This document shows, in pieces, positions 1 to 9,917 of a stretch of DNA of 25,229 nt. Under the pieces are notes generated by a model. That model was not told where the DNA came from. It did no database searches and saw nothing but the letters and a program-made list of their open reading frames with translations. Each line of letters opens with the position of its first letter. Within the stretch, counting starts at the first letter, position 1. The stretch is from NCBI GenBank assembly GCA_016758965.1, contig JAEPRB010000401.1, positions 1-25,229 on the forward strand, read 5' to 3'. A program made the position numbers and the translations under genes. This DNA is from Circinella minor (Eukaryota > Mucoromycota > Mucoromycetes > Mucorales > Lichtheimiaceae).

Positions 1-11
1 AAAAAAAGGGG

Positions 12-52
<41 letters not shown>

Positions 53-639
53 GGAGAGGAAAGGAGAAAAACTATCCCACGTTAACAACTAAAATTGAAT
101 TCATCTTTTCTATTTTATAATACTATTTTTAAATAGAATGAAAAATAATTCTCTATGATGAAAAAGCTGTTTTAAGTTAATTGAGTTTTTGAAAATCCAC
201 TATCATTAAAGTATCTTGTAATTTAGATGTATTTCTAACATATTTAGGATATATTACAATTCCCTATCATAAATACTAAAAAAGAGTAATCCCTGTCCCC
301 CTTGAACAAAGAATAAGGTGATACGTACAGAAAAAAAAATAGTTCTAGGTGATACGTAACCTTGCTTTTTTGTTATTTACTAAATTATTTTATAAAAAGT
401 TTATCATATGTAATGGTTTGAGGTAATTACTATTACTTATACATACTATATAATTTTATAATAACAACTTCCAATGACTACGTAGTAGTAGCAGTAGTAA
501 ATTTATGTATTCTCTTCTAATTGTATATCAATTAATACTATTTAGTTTGGACAGTCAATATAAATTATACAGGTAATATAAAATATTACATTCACTCATC
601 CACATCCATTATTCTCTCTTGTCCCTTTTCTCTTTTCAA
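1..639. other. AT-rich intergenic DNA with leading poly-A tract
   Basis: No gene is visible. Positions 12-50 are an uninterrupted run of A after AAAAAAAGGGG, either a homopolymer at an assembly edge or a poly-A relic. The 11-mer AGGTGATACGT occurs twice, about 32 bp apart (near 316 and 348), each time continuing into TACGTA. The stretch lies downstream of the decayed F-box copy and should hold its former 3' flank, but I could not align it with the 3' flank of the intact copy. Confidence 0.6.
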
Positions 640-2490
640 AATAGTAAGGCGTCTTCTATATCCACCTGAAGATAACGGGGTAAAATGTACTTAATCTCCC
701 ATTTCTCATAAGGAATCGAATTATTAGCAGCAACCCCAATAAAATGTAAATGATTTAATGGTAAAAAGGGGTTTCAAACCATTCGGTGTCGCTTCAAAAT
801 CAATGATTTCCAAATTCTTGAGTACGTACCGTTGATTGAGTAACATTTTGTATAAATGTTTTGAAAACATCCTCATGCCCATCTTTATATTCAATTATAA
901 GATCAACTAAACTATTGATTATAGAAATAGTAAAAAGTATCTCATCATCCAGTTTTTTGTTCCCAAACGGGGAGATATTTGGCTTTGTTAACAGTGGTTT
1001 TATGATGCTCTATCTGGTGCTGTTATTCTTGCTGTAATATACGTAGTGCCGTTGTCACTTTCTCTCTTAAATACGTATATTCAATATCTTGTACATTAAT
1101 TTATTAGAATCAAAGTCACAATCCATCAAATCAAGCTCTATTAAATTAGACATTACCGTGATAGCATCCAACACATTATTTGAGATCATGCCTTTAACAT
1201 ATAGCTTCGAAGATTGTAAGTTGGGGATTTGTTGGTTGCTATTGTCCATTGTTGCTATTATTGAAAGTAATATATATTTACTGAGCAAAGGAGCATCTTG
1301 TGGGAAATCTTTCAGCTCAAGATCGGTCACGTTTGTCAGTGAAAATAAAGATAAAACGTGTGTCCAATTTTTCCACTCGTTGTCATTATTACTTCCGGCT
1401 TCGCCAACATAAATCAATAGAGAAGATAATGTATGATGATGGTTCTTGAGCAACTGTAATAATGAGCATCCTGAAGCGATGTTGAGAACTCAAGCCAGGT
1501 GGGTTATTATTCAATAAAATGTTCTCAAGGTCGTCCGACATGTACATGATTGAGTGATTATTGTGTAATACAGCAGCATAATTTATGGAAAGTGAATTGA
1601 TGTTCTGACTATGCTTTTGAATTACTGAATATATAGTATCATCACAATTTTGAATGGCTAAACGCAAAAAAATAAAGAATTCTCCAAGATCTTTTATAAG
1701 TCGGTGCTATCCATTTTGTCTTCTTTACACGTTGAGAATAATCCAAGTTCTGTTAACAATGTTTTGTGTTGCGCTGTTATTGTAACTGGTACGTATGAAT
1801 ATTGGATTATCAAATATGATTAAAATAGTGTGACGTCGTGAGGTTACTGAAAATATTGAGAGTATCAAATAAGTTTAAAAGATGAGTACTCTAGACTACT
1901 GTACTTGGAATGATGTATTCAGAGTCGTCAATGTGTGTGGGAAATCGCATTCAAGGTGAAAAACAACTCTTCATACAAAATAGGATTTTCAAGAGTACTT
2001 AATACATTTTATATTACATAGAAAAATAAATAGTTTATTTAACCTGAATGGTTTTCTTTCTTCACTATGTTATAATTACTTACAATGATCATTTTGTTCA
2101 ACCTGATGTAATGATTGCATTTTTAAAAAGTTGGCGGTTCAAAAAAGTTTGAATTGTGTAGTAGTTTTGCTTGTTTGCTATAAGATATTCCAAATTCTTG
2201 TACATGTTGACAGATTGAAGGTAAAAGCATGTGGTATGGTACTATGACTGTACGGTTTGGTAAACACATTTCAAATGACATTCGTTTCCACAATTTGGAA
2301 TACGTAACTAAGAATAATATTACACCACCTTGAGCATACACGTGAAGAAGATGTAATTGATTCTTGATTAAATTAACTATCAAGAATATAATGTACGTAT
2401 AATAATATCAAGCGGAATTTGACCAAGAATATCTATACGTTTAGATTTACGTGATTCTGCCTCTTGTTTTCCTTGACGTAACGCATCATA

Positions 2491-2514
2491 CAGTGATTAT
2501 TCGTTAAACCGGTA
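2491..2514 (+). repeat. Left terminal inverted repeat of the pogo-like element
   Basis: 24 bp starting CAGTGATTATTCGTTAAAC. It pairs with 3208-3231 with one mismatch (C against T at position 20). It contains the first copy of the internal motif TTCGTTAAACCGGTA at 2500-2514. Confidence 0.9.
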
Positions 2515-3207
2515 TTTCGCTAAACTGGTATCCGGTGAGCTTTCCTAAATATTTACCGGGTTTATAATAGTATTATTTATTTTATATAATATAATAGTAG
2601 TCTTTTTACTGGTAAAATCAGTAATGCAGCTTTCTTTTAACGTCATCTCAGCTCTTCCTTTTGTTTTCAGTTGGCTACTTTGTTTCCGTACGTAGCAATT
2701 AAAATACACAAATCATTCTTGTCGTCAAAAGAAAGCTTCTTAACATCTTGTTGATGACAGTGTCTCTTTTTCGTCAACTTCACACATATGATTTTTTTCT
2801 TTCTCCTCATCTGCGTACGTACGTACTTCTTTTCAACTTTGTCATGTAATTGTTCATTACTATTGAATATGTAATTATGTTGTTGATATAATTCATTTTT
2901 ACTCATTTACTCAACTGTTAACCATGGTCCATATTAAACACACTTTGTTGTACGTAAATTCATTATTAATCTAATTTCTGGTTTATTATCACTATTTGAT
3001 GAGTATGCTATTATCATTTTTATCACTAAAAGATTAGCTCATAGTAGCAAAGTTACATTAAGCAGCTAGCTAATATGAACTATCATTTTTTTTTATCTTA
3101 TCCGTACAGCTTAATTTAATTATAGTTATTTTTCCAGTATATTCTACATATTAGTACCAGCTGCGTTTCAATTCGCTAAACAGGTACAAATCCTCACATA
3201 TACTGAG

Positions 3208-3231
3208 TACCAGTTTAACGAATAATCACTG
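3208..3231 (-). repeat. Right terminal inverted repeat of the pogo-like element
   Basis: Reverse complement of the left end over 24 bp with one mismatch. The TA at 3232-3233 follows it directly, and then the F-box pseudogene sequence resumes with TGTGCGTTATTGAAACTTG, as in the intact copy near 5638. Confidence 0.9.
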
Positions 3232-3333
3232 TATTTTTTGTGCGTTATTGAAACTTGCTTAAAGCCCATATTGAAAACCGTGATCGCTTTTTTATAGCAA
3301 TGACCTACAAGAAAGTAAAAAAAAAAAAAGTAT

Positions 3334-3800
3334 ATCTTAACAACTTACTGTTAATAGGTATGCTTACGACGTAAAAGAGGATGGAGAAATAAATTCATAA
3401 AGTATCTTAAAAAAGTGGGATTCCGTTATATACGTATGATATATGCTTCGAAGCAAACGTGAATCATTCAGCTATTAAGCCATTTGAATTATATTTCTCA
3501 AAAAATTCGTAATATGAAAACATAATCAACGTCAATAATGAAAGAAAAGTTCTAATTTACATAGTATTTGATATATATAATAATTATTACTATATTCTGA
3601 AAGATTTCGTTTTAATTATGTTCATATATATAATTTTCGGATGGTACAGGCTATTACTATTTTGTTTTTGGTTACGTATAAACACATTATTTATTATCAC
3701 TCCCACATTTTCTCCTTCTTTACTTTATATTATGTTTTTTTGTATTTAATTTTTTTCGTATGACAAAATAAAATGTCACCTTTACTTTCCATCACCATTA
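3334..3800 (-). repeat. Duplicated upstream flank, copy A
   Basis: This block aligns with 6181-6655. Shared landmarks in the same order are TATCTTRACAACTT, an ACAT-ATATTTGATATAT segment, a CATATATATAATTTTCGGATG / CATATATATAAATATTTGCATG segment, a TTTATTATCA segment, and AAAATGTCACCTTTACTT near the right end. It is the upstream flank of the pseudogene as 6181-6655 is of the intact gene, which makes the duplicated unit gene plus upstream DNA, about 2.8-3.2 kb. Confidence 0.8.
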
Positions 3801-3823
3801 TTATCATCATCAGTACTGTTATA

Positions 3824-5847
3824 TTATAGGAAAATCTCCCTTATTACTAGATTATTTGGTGAAGCTTTCCCAATTTGGCAGAGTTCTTCCTGGTTGAAAT
3901 CATCAGCAATACAATAAATGTCAATATAGCGTAAAGATTTACTAGTAGCAAGGATTTTCAAATGATCTCTTTTGATACCAATATAACGAAGTCCCAACCA
4001 CTCGAGTAGTGGTAGTTTAGAAATGTTTTGTGCGAACGTTTTGTAAATCGTATAATCTTCATGCTCATAAAAATTAATAGTAAGTCGAGTCAAACTCTTG
4101 ATTTTAGATATAGTTAAGAGAATGTCATCGTTCAGTCCGCGGACGTCCTCGAAATGTAACGTTGATAACAACGATAATGATAATGATAATGTGTGTATCG
4201 TTCTTGCTGTGAGGATAGAATTGTTGTTACTTCTTCTTTCAAAAATCTTTAAAAGCGCGTGCATGTTATCAGTATCAAAGCTGCAGCGCGTTAAATTAAG
4301 TTCTGTAAGTTCGGGCATTTTAGTAATAGCATTCAATACATTGTTCGGGATCATGGCTTCAATTGATAGTTCTAACTTTTGTAATTTGGAGATTTGTTGA
4401 CGGCTGTCGTTGTTGATGTTGTTCATTGTTGTTAGTATGGCAGGTAATATATCTTCAAAAGCCAATAGCTCATCCTTTTTAAGACCCTGCAACTTTAGAT
4501 GAATCAATTTTGTCAATGGAAATAAAGATAAAACATCTATACATTTTTCCCAGTCGTCGTCATGATCACTTGTGGCACATTCAAGATCAAACAATAAAAA
4601 AGATAATGTATGACGGTGATACTTAATGAATGATAATAAAGACCATGGCGAAATGATGTTTCGAATACTAAAATTTTTCAAGCCAGGTGAGCTATTATCC
4701 AATACAATGCTGTGACTATTGTTCCACATGTGCCTGATTGAGAATTCATTGTATAGTTTATAATGATCTAGGTAAAGTGAATTGATGGTTTGACCATGAT
4801 TTTGGATTGCTGTATAAATGGTATCATCACAGTTTCCAATGGCTAAATGCGAAAGATATGGAGAATGATGTAAGAGTTTTTGTAATTCGGTGCTATTTAT
4901 CGTATCTTCTTCACACAATGAGGATAATGCAAGTTCTTTTAACATTGTTTTATGTTGTGGTGTTATTGTGATTGGTAAGAGTACTGCATGATTATGTTCG
5001 ATAACATATCGTAACGTCGTGAGGTTACTGCTAATATTGAGAATATCAGATAAGCTTGGAAGATTGGCACTCTTAGCTTCCAATGATAGATCCAGGGTTG
5101 TCAATGTCTTGGAAATCGCATTTAAGGCGGTAGACAACGCCGCATATGAAACAGGATTTTTAAAAGCCCCTAATTTATATAAAATGAGTTAACTAATTCA
5201 ATCTGAATGTTTTTTCTTACATTCTTATGTTATTATCACTTACAATATTCGTTTTGTTCAACCTTTAATGATCGTATTCTTGAAAAGTTGTTGATCCGAA
5301 AAAGTTCAAATAGTGTGGCTATGTGTGATTTATTAAATACTTCCAACTCTTGTACATGTTGACAGATCGAAGGTAAAAGCATATAGTATGGTAATACCAT
5401 TTCACTCTTTGATGAGCAATTTCCAAATGACATTCGTTCCCAGAATTTAGAATAATCAACAATAATCTTATGCCACCTTGAACATACATGTAAATAAGGT
5501 ATGATTGAGCCTTGATCAAAATAATCATCAAAAATTAAATATATAATATCAAGGGGAAGTTGACCCAGAATATCCATACGTTTGTTTTTGCGTGATTCTG
5601 CCTCTTGTTTTCCTTGACGTAATGCTTCATATTCCTTGTGCGTTATTGAAACTTGGTTCAACCCCATGTTGAAAACATTGATTGCTTTTTCTTGTTTTCC
5701 TTTATCTTTATAGCAATAACCAGCAATAAGATACCCTGTAGGATCTTTGGGACTAGATGTTATCATATCCCAGGCGTCTTCTAACTCATTTTCGTATTTT
5801 CTTTTTATTTGTACTCCTGTTCCAGCTCGTACTTTGGTTGATTCCAT
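3824..5847 (-). CDS. TPR / F-box / leucine-rich-repeat protein, intact copy
   Basis: Probable substrate receptor of an SCF (Skp1-cullin-F-box) ubiquitin ligase; the target is unknown. Exon 1 is 5847-5244 and exon 2 is 5169-3824. The 74-bp intron opens GTAAGT and closes TTAG, and the join gives NEY-W-AFKNP in frame, 649 aa in all. Residues about 23-85 look like a short TPR helical repeat (GYCYKDKGKQEKAINVFNMG). Residues 92-138 are the F-box (DILGQLPLDIIYLIFDDYF, then CSRWHKII and FWERM). From about 150 to the end are irregular leucine-rich repeats (LTELNLTRCSF, LTRLTINF, LEWLGLRYIGI). TPR plus F-box plus LRR is also the layout of yeast Dia2 and fission-yeast Pof3, but such proteins are numerous in Mucorales, so orthology is not claimed. 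The chosen ATG directly follows an A-run of about a dozen bases. The left paralogue is a pseudogene. Confidence 0.88.
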
Positions 5848-6180
5848 TTTTTTTTTTTTTGGCAGAAGATTCTTATTAAATGTCGAATCTTTTTTTTTTT
5901 GTTTAGATTAACAAGTTAATTCCAATGAAGTTAATTAGGTATAAAATAAAAGAGAAAAAACATATGCAGCTTTTTTTTAAAGTTACAAAACATATATAGG
6001 CAAGCAAAAGTCCGACGATGGGTGAGAGATACTAAAATGACACCATCTACAGTGCTGCGCCCATAGTCACGATTTTCTCTGGCCATAAGTATTTCTCTAT
6101 AAATACGTAAGGTCAAAATAACCAAAAGCAAAAAATATGAGTCATTTAAACGAGTTTGAATGTGAGCAAGAAAATACAAG
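5848..6180 (-). promoter_or_regulatory. Upstream region of the intact F-box gene
   Basis: On the coding strand, two A-runs (complement of about 5848-5860 and 5891-5900) lie directly before the ATG, probably in the 5' leader. The segment is less AT-biased around 6000-6090 than the surrounding DNA. Copy A lacks this whole block, so it is part of what the pseudogene lost. No TATA element or known operator could be assigned. Confidence 0.45.
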
Positions 6181-6655
6181 AGTATCTTGACAACTTGCTC
6201 TTTAAATCCACGCGTTGAAAAAGACGGGAATCGAATTCGTAAAGTATGTTATGCTTGAAAACAAAAATTATCTATTTACCTGTCGGCCCTTTCAAATTAT
6301 AAGTTTTAAAGAATTGTTTTTAATATATCAGTACAATCAACGTAAACAGTGGAAAAGGGGTAATGTACATAATATTTGATATATTATATCATATCTTACT
6401 ATAGTACATACATTATCACTCTACGTATTTCGAAAAATATTTTTTTTTTATTCTGGTCACATATATATAAATATTTGCATGATACAAGCTGCTGCTACTT
6501 TAATTTGGTTAAATATAAAAATACTATTTATTATCATCAATCCCATTTTTTTTCCATATATATATATTACTATATTCTCCTTTATTTTTTCTCTATGACA
6601 AAGTTAAAATGTCACCTTTACTTAGTAGTATTATCATTATTATAAATATTTATCG
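6181..6655 (-). repeat. Duplicated upstream flank, copy B
   Basis: Counterpart of 3334-3800, see there. The similarity ends near AAAATGTCACCTTTACTT at about 6608-6625 plus a short ATTATCATTATTAT stretch. Confidence 0.8.
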
Positions 6656-6710
6656 ATAAAGTGGAAGCACATTCTGTGCTGTGGCAAAGAGCTTTGCTGC
6701 ATAGAAATAA
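6655..6710 (-). pseudogene. Possible C-terminal relic of a third F-box copy
   Basis: Directly past the duplicated flank, at the place where copy A's flank runs into the end of the intact gene, the minus strand reads ALCHSTECAS. The intact gene ends with ELCQIGKAS near its C-terminus. The DNA shares GAAGC, TTC, TGGCA and CTT/CTG blocks in order. The match is short and could be chance; it is supported mainly by being where a tandem array predicts it. Confidence 0.3.
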
Positions 6711-9700
6711 TAAATGGATTATGTCAAAAAAATAATAATAAAAATAGTTATATGTAACTAATTCAATAATTATGAATAATAGTATGTGTGACTTTAATGT
6801 TCAAGAACTACACGTTCGAATCCATAAAAAAAAGAAGTCGAAAAAAAAAATCAATATGAAAGATTTATTTGTGAAAACTGAAGAAAAGGGTTTTGGTGAC
6901 GAAGAAATGGTGGGTATTTATATTAATTAGCAATTGTAAAAATATTCAATGGGTTTTACTGAAGAGTGCAAAAGCGAGGTTTAATCAAATTAATGTATAT
7001 ACAATAACTGTACTATACTAAGAATTATAGTTGGAATATGTGATGATAATAAATGGAAGCAATAATATGTAATAATGACGATAAAAATGACGATACTAGT
7101 ATCTATAATAATAGTAATAATAATAAATACTGCTACTAGTCCTAGATTTCTTAATATTAAATAATTTTATATTTACAAGGCATTTGGTTCCAATTTTGTT
7201 TTTGTCCAAGAAAGACCTAATCTGACAGCTGATTTGTAAGCTTAGCAGTATAACGCACTATAGTACAATCTGCTTCACAATCATTTTCAAAATAGTGTTT
7301 CCCGTTTCTTATTGGACTGTAGCTGATGAGAATAAAAAACCTTCATTCTATTATGTAGTAGATTTTTTTAGTACCATTTAATTAGGCCAGTATATATAAT
7401 ATACATATTCTCCCTGATGTAACAAAAAAATAGTCATGATACGTATTGACATATATATATATATGTATGTGTGTGTATGTGTGCCTTTCAGCGACCACCG
7501 GCCGGTCTATAAAGAAACACTATAATTGTTTCTGGTATTCTGTTGTAGATTAGTTTCATTGGAATGTAGATTATTCGTTCTAAAGCACAACGTGGAGCGT
7601 TCTTTTTTATTATTATTATTATTATTTATTACATATACAATAATGTCGTGTCGATAAAAATCGTTGCTTATTGTTTGTTGTATATCGGGCTGAACACCAG
7701 GTTATGATTGTGTCAAGCTACGTAAATAGTCCAATGTACACATATAACATGCCGTGTACTTTGATCCAGTTGCATGAATGGGGACTGCTTTTTATTTATC
7801 AGTTTTTTTGAAAGTTGAGGAATGTATTTTGTGAATACATTAGTTTTAATATGCACAAGGTTATGCTCAAAACATATTGATCCATTCAGATAACCCAATC
7901 ACCGAGATGGATTTAAGCACCATGGCTTCAAATGTTTCAGTTTCATCTACAACGCTTTAATTTTTAGCAATACGTAAAAATTAAAGAGCGAAACTAAGAC
8001 GTGATCCAGGTTTTATTATTATATTAGATTTTCACTCACTATATATGTATAAACCACTGCTGTTTCGTCTAATTGTAGTATTATGCCACATTGATATCAT
8101 AGAGTTCGCTCCATTTTCTTTCAGAGTTGGATAGCTGTCTTTTGTCAGTACGTATTAAATTCCAGGTACAATATAAAATAAAAATATCAGCTACCACTTT
8201 TATCAACACATAATTAAAATAATAAATTTTTAAGATGATATGTACTATGCAAATTTATGTTGTTTGATTATTCAGTGATATAGCAGTTATAACTTATGGG
8301 AAGTAATAATAATAATATGCATAGTTCAAAAAAAAATTGAAATAGTTAGGACTATAATAGTAGTAATAAGCAGATGACTGTGTTTTTTTTATGTAGCTCT
8401 CCTTTATCTGTACGTTCAATTTATTTGTTACAAAAGTATTATTATATCAATTATTACGTTCAGTCTTTTTTACATTAATAATTTGTAGCTACGTATCTAT
8501 CATAAAATTATATAAAATGTATCAATAGCCAAGAAAAAAAAATATGAGAGAACTAAAAAAAAAAACTATTCTAGTATATTATATATATATTGCAGCCATG
8601 GGTACGTACCATAATGAAAATTCGGGTGAACTCTTACTTAAATGTCATTGGGATTATTCAATGTAAACAAAGAAATAAATAAAAAATATGGCGGAAAAAA
8701 AAGAATATTCTTTTTTTTTTTGAATAATTAATTGATTTACATTAGAAATAAAAAGAGCCAAAAGCTTGTCACCAGACTATTATATATAAAGCAAGTTTAG
8801 CCTTCAAAACAATGACCATTTCATCTATGTAAACTTTGTTTATTGCATACAAATATTAACAAAAATTATAAAAAATAAACTTTTCACTATCGAAAAGTAG
8901 GTACTAAGTGTTAAATCCCTGTACTTTTTTTTTATAATCACTTAAATGTAAGTAGCAAAGTTTCTCAATTTTTTTTTTCTTTTTTGGAGAATATTGAAAT
9001 ATAAGTTTAAATAATATCCAATTATATTTAAACAACAAGATTTTTTTTTTTTTTGCCCCTGTGAATAATAAAATCAAAATCATACTATGATTAATTAAAG
9101 TCACTGTTATAATCTTATTGTGATAAGTAAGTGATATTAAGTATTATATACATCAAGCAAGATGAAATACGTAGCCCTCTTTAATTTTGGGATAAAAGAG
9201 TAATTTTCGAAAAGTGCATAAGAAATAATCATGCATAAACTACGTGATAATAAACTATAGTAAGCATACACTATAAGTATATAAAAATAAAAGAAAAATG
9301 ACAGCAGGTTACTTTATATTATTTATGATTATATTAACGAGAAATACCATCATAAATATATGAAAAGTATATAAAGTACCCTTCTTGTAATTACAACTAC
9401 TTTGTCAAAATGAAATATTCAAAAGATAATTTCCAATTTTACTGCTTGCCCTGCTTTTTTTTTAATAAAAAAAAAGAAATCAAAGTAAAATATAATAATC
9501 TTTCAATTCTACAAAATTATAAGAGTTATATCTTTTTACATGCGTATGCATCATCATTCTTTTATTTCCATGGAAACTACGTACATGTATATAAATATAT
9601 TACGTAAATACAATAAATATTTTAAAAAATTGTAATAAGAAAAAAAATGAATAACATTTATTTTCTTTATTTTATTAATTCATTTTTTTAAAGAAAGAAA

Positions 9701-9917
9701 AAAGAAAATAATAGTAAGATCATTCATTAACTTAAATAAGTTTCCGAAATACCAGCATTTTTTTTTATTACATGAACCAAATTGTTAATGGAGCCGAAAT
9801 CGTATTTTTTTTTTCCTCTTTATTTTTTTTAATACTTTTCTTCTCTCTCTTTCTCTCTTTCTTTTTTACTTTTTTAGTAGTATTCTAATTTTTTTTTTTT
9901 TTTTCACTTTTAAATAA
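6711..9917. other. 3.2-kb AT-rich intergenic region, no gene found
   Basis: The open frames here are short (65 codons or fewer), made of homopolymer-coded residues, and show no recognisable domain. Contents seen: a TA/TG microsatellite at about 7449-7482, an isolated GC-rich patch CCACCGGCCGG near 7495-7505, ATT/ATA trinucleotide runs near 7085-7130 and 7608-7625, several TACGTA hexamers, and a strongly pyrimidine-rich tract at about 9800-9905 directly before the RhoGEF gene. A GTTCGAATCC string at about 6813 was checked as a tRNA B-box and rejected. Confidence 0.6.
9800..9917 (+). promoter_or_regulatory. Pyrimidine-rich promoter/leader of the RhoGEF gene
   Basis: About 100 bp of nearly pure T and C (TTTCTTCTCTCTC-type, then a T-run ending near 9904) lead to TTTTAAATAA and the ATG at 9918. 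Such CT-rich blocks are common just before fungal transcription or translation starts. The assignment is by position and composition only. Confidence 0.4.

Larger units (their letters stand above)
2491..3231. mobile_element. Non-autonomous pogo/Tigger-like element (MITE), 741 bp
   Basis: The left end begins CAGTGATTATTCGTTAAAC. The reverse complement of the right end begins with the same 19 bases, and over 24 bp the two ends differ at one position (2491-2514 against 3208-3231). TA flanks both ends (2489-2490 and 3232-3233), the target duplication typical of Tc1/mariner elements. CAGTG termini with TA duplications are usual for pogo/Tigger elements. The uninterrupted paralogue at about 5622-5623 shows a single TA at the matching place, so the insertion is precise. 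No transposase is present. A 79-codon lysine-rich open frame at 2667-2906 (minus) could be a relic of one, but I cannot match it. A 15-bp motif TTCGYTAAACNGGTA repeats at both ends. Confidence 0.88.
640..3305 (-). pseudogene. Decayed TPR/F-box/LRR gene, tandem paralogue of 3824-5847
   Basis: Read on the minus strand, fragments match the intact neighbour in the same order. At 3305-3234 is a TPR-like piece ending VSITHK, with six codons (DKGKQE) missing in frame. At 2490-2400 comes DALRQGKQEAESRK followed by DILGQIPLDII. The F-box region (about 2400-2123) has stops and frame changes, although MLLPSICQHVQE survives. LRR pieces follow at 1667-1389 (AIQNCDDTIYS) and 1453-1067 (NNVLDAITVMSNLIELDL), and a C-terminal part reaches about 640. 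The splice donor GTAAGT near 2080 is retained. The start codon and about 450 bp equivalent to 5732-6180 of the intact copy are absent, replaced by an A-run near 3320. A 741-bp transposon-like element interrupts it at 2491-3231. No functional F-box product is possible; what remains may at most be transcribed. The left boundary is approximate. Confidence 0.87.

Noticed and set aside
5931..6179. 82-codon open frame upstream of the intact F-box gene
   Set aside because: No domain, Phe/Leu-rich composition, and it sits in the expected promoter/leader of the gene on the same strand.
6740..6830. tRNA B-box-like string GTTCGAATCC near 6813
   Set aside because: The five bases on either side of TTCGAAT do not pair, and no acceptor stem, D-arm or anticodon arm can be drawn around it.
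8641..8850. Repeated ATGTAAAC strings near 8662 and 8826 as possible element ends
   Set aside because: They are direct, short and AT-rich, with no target duplication.
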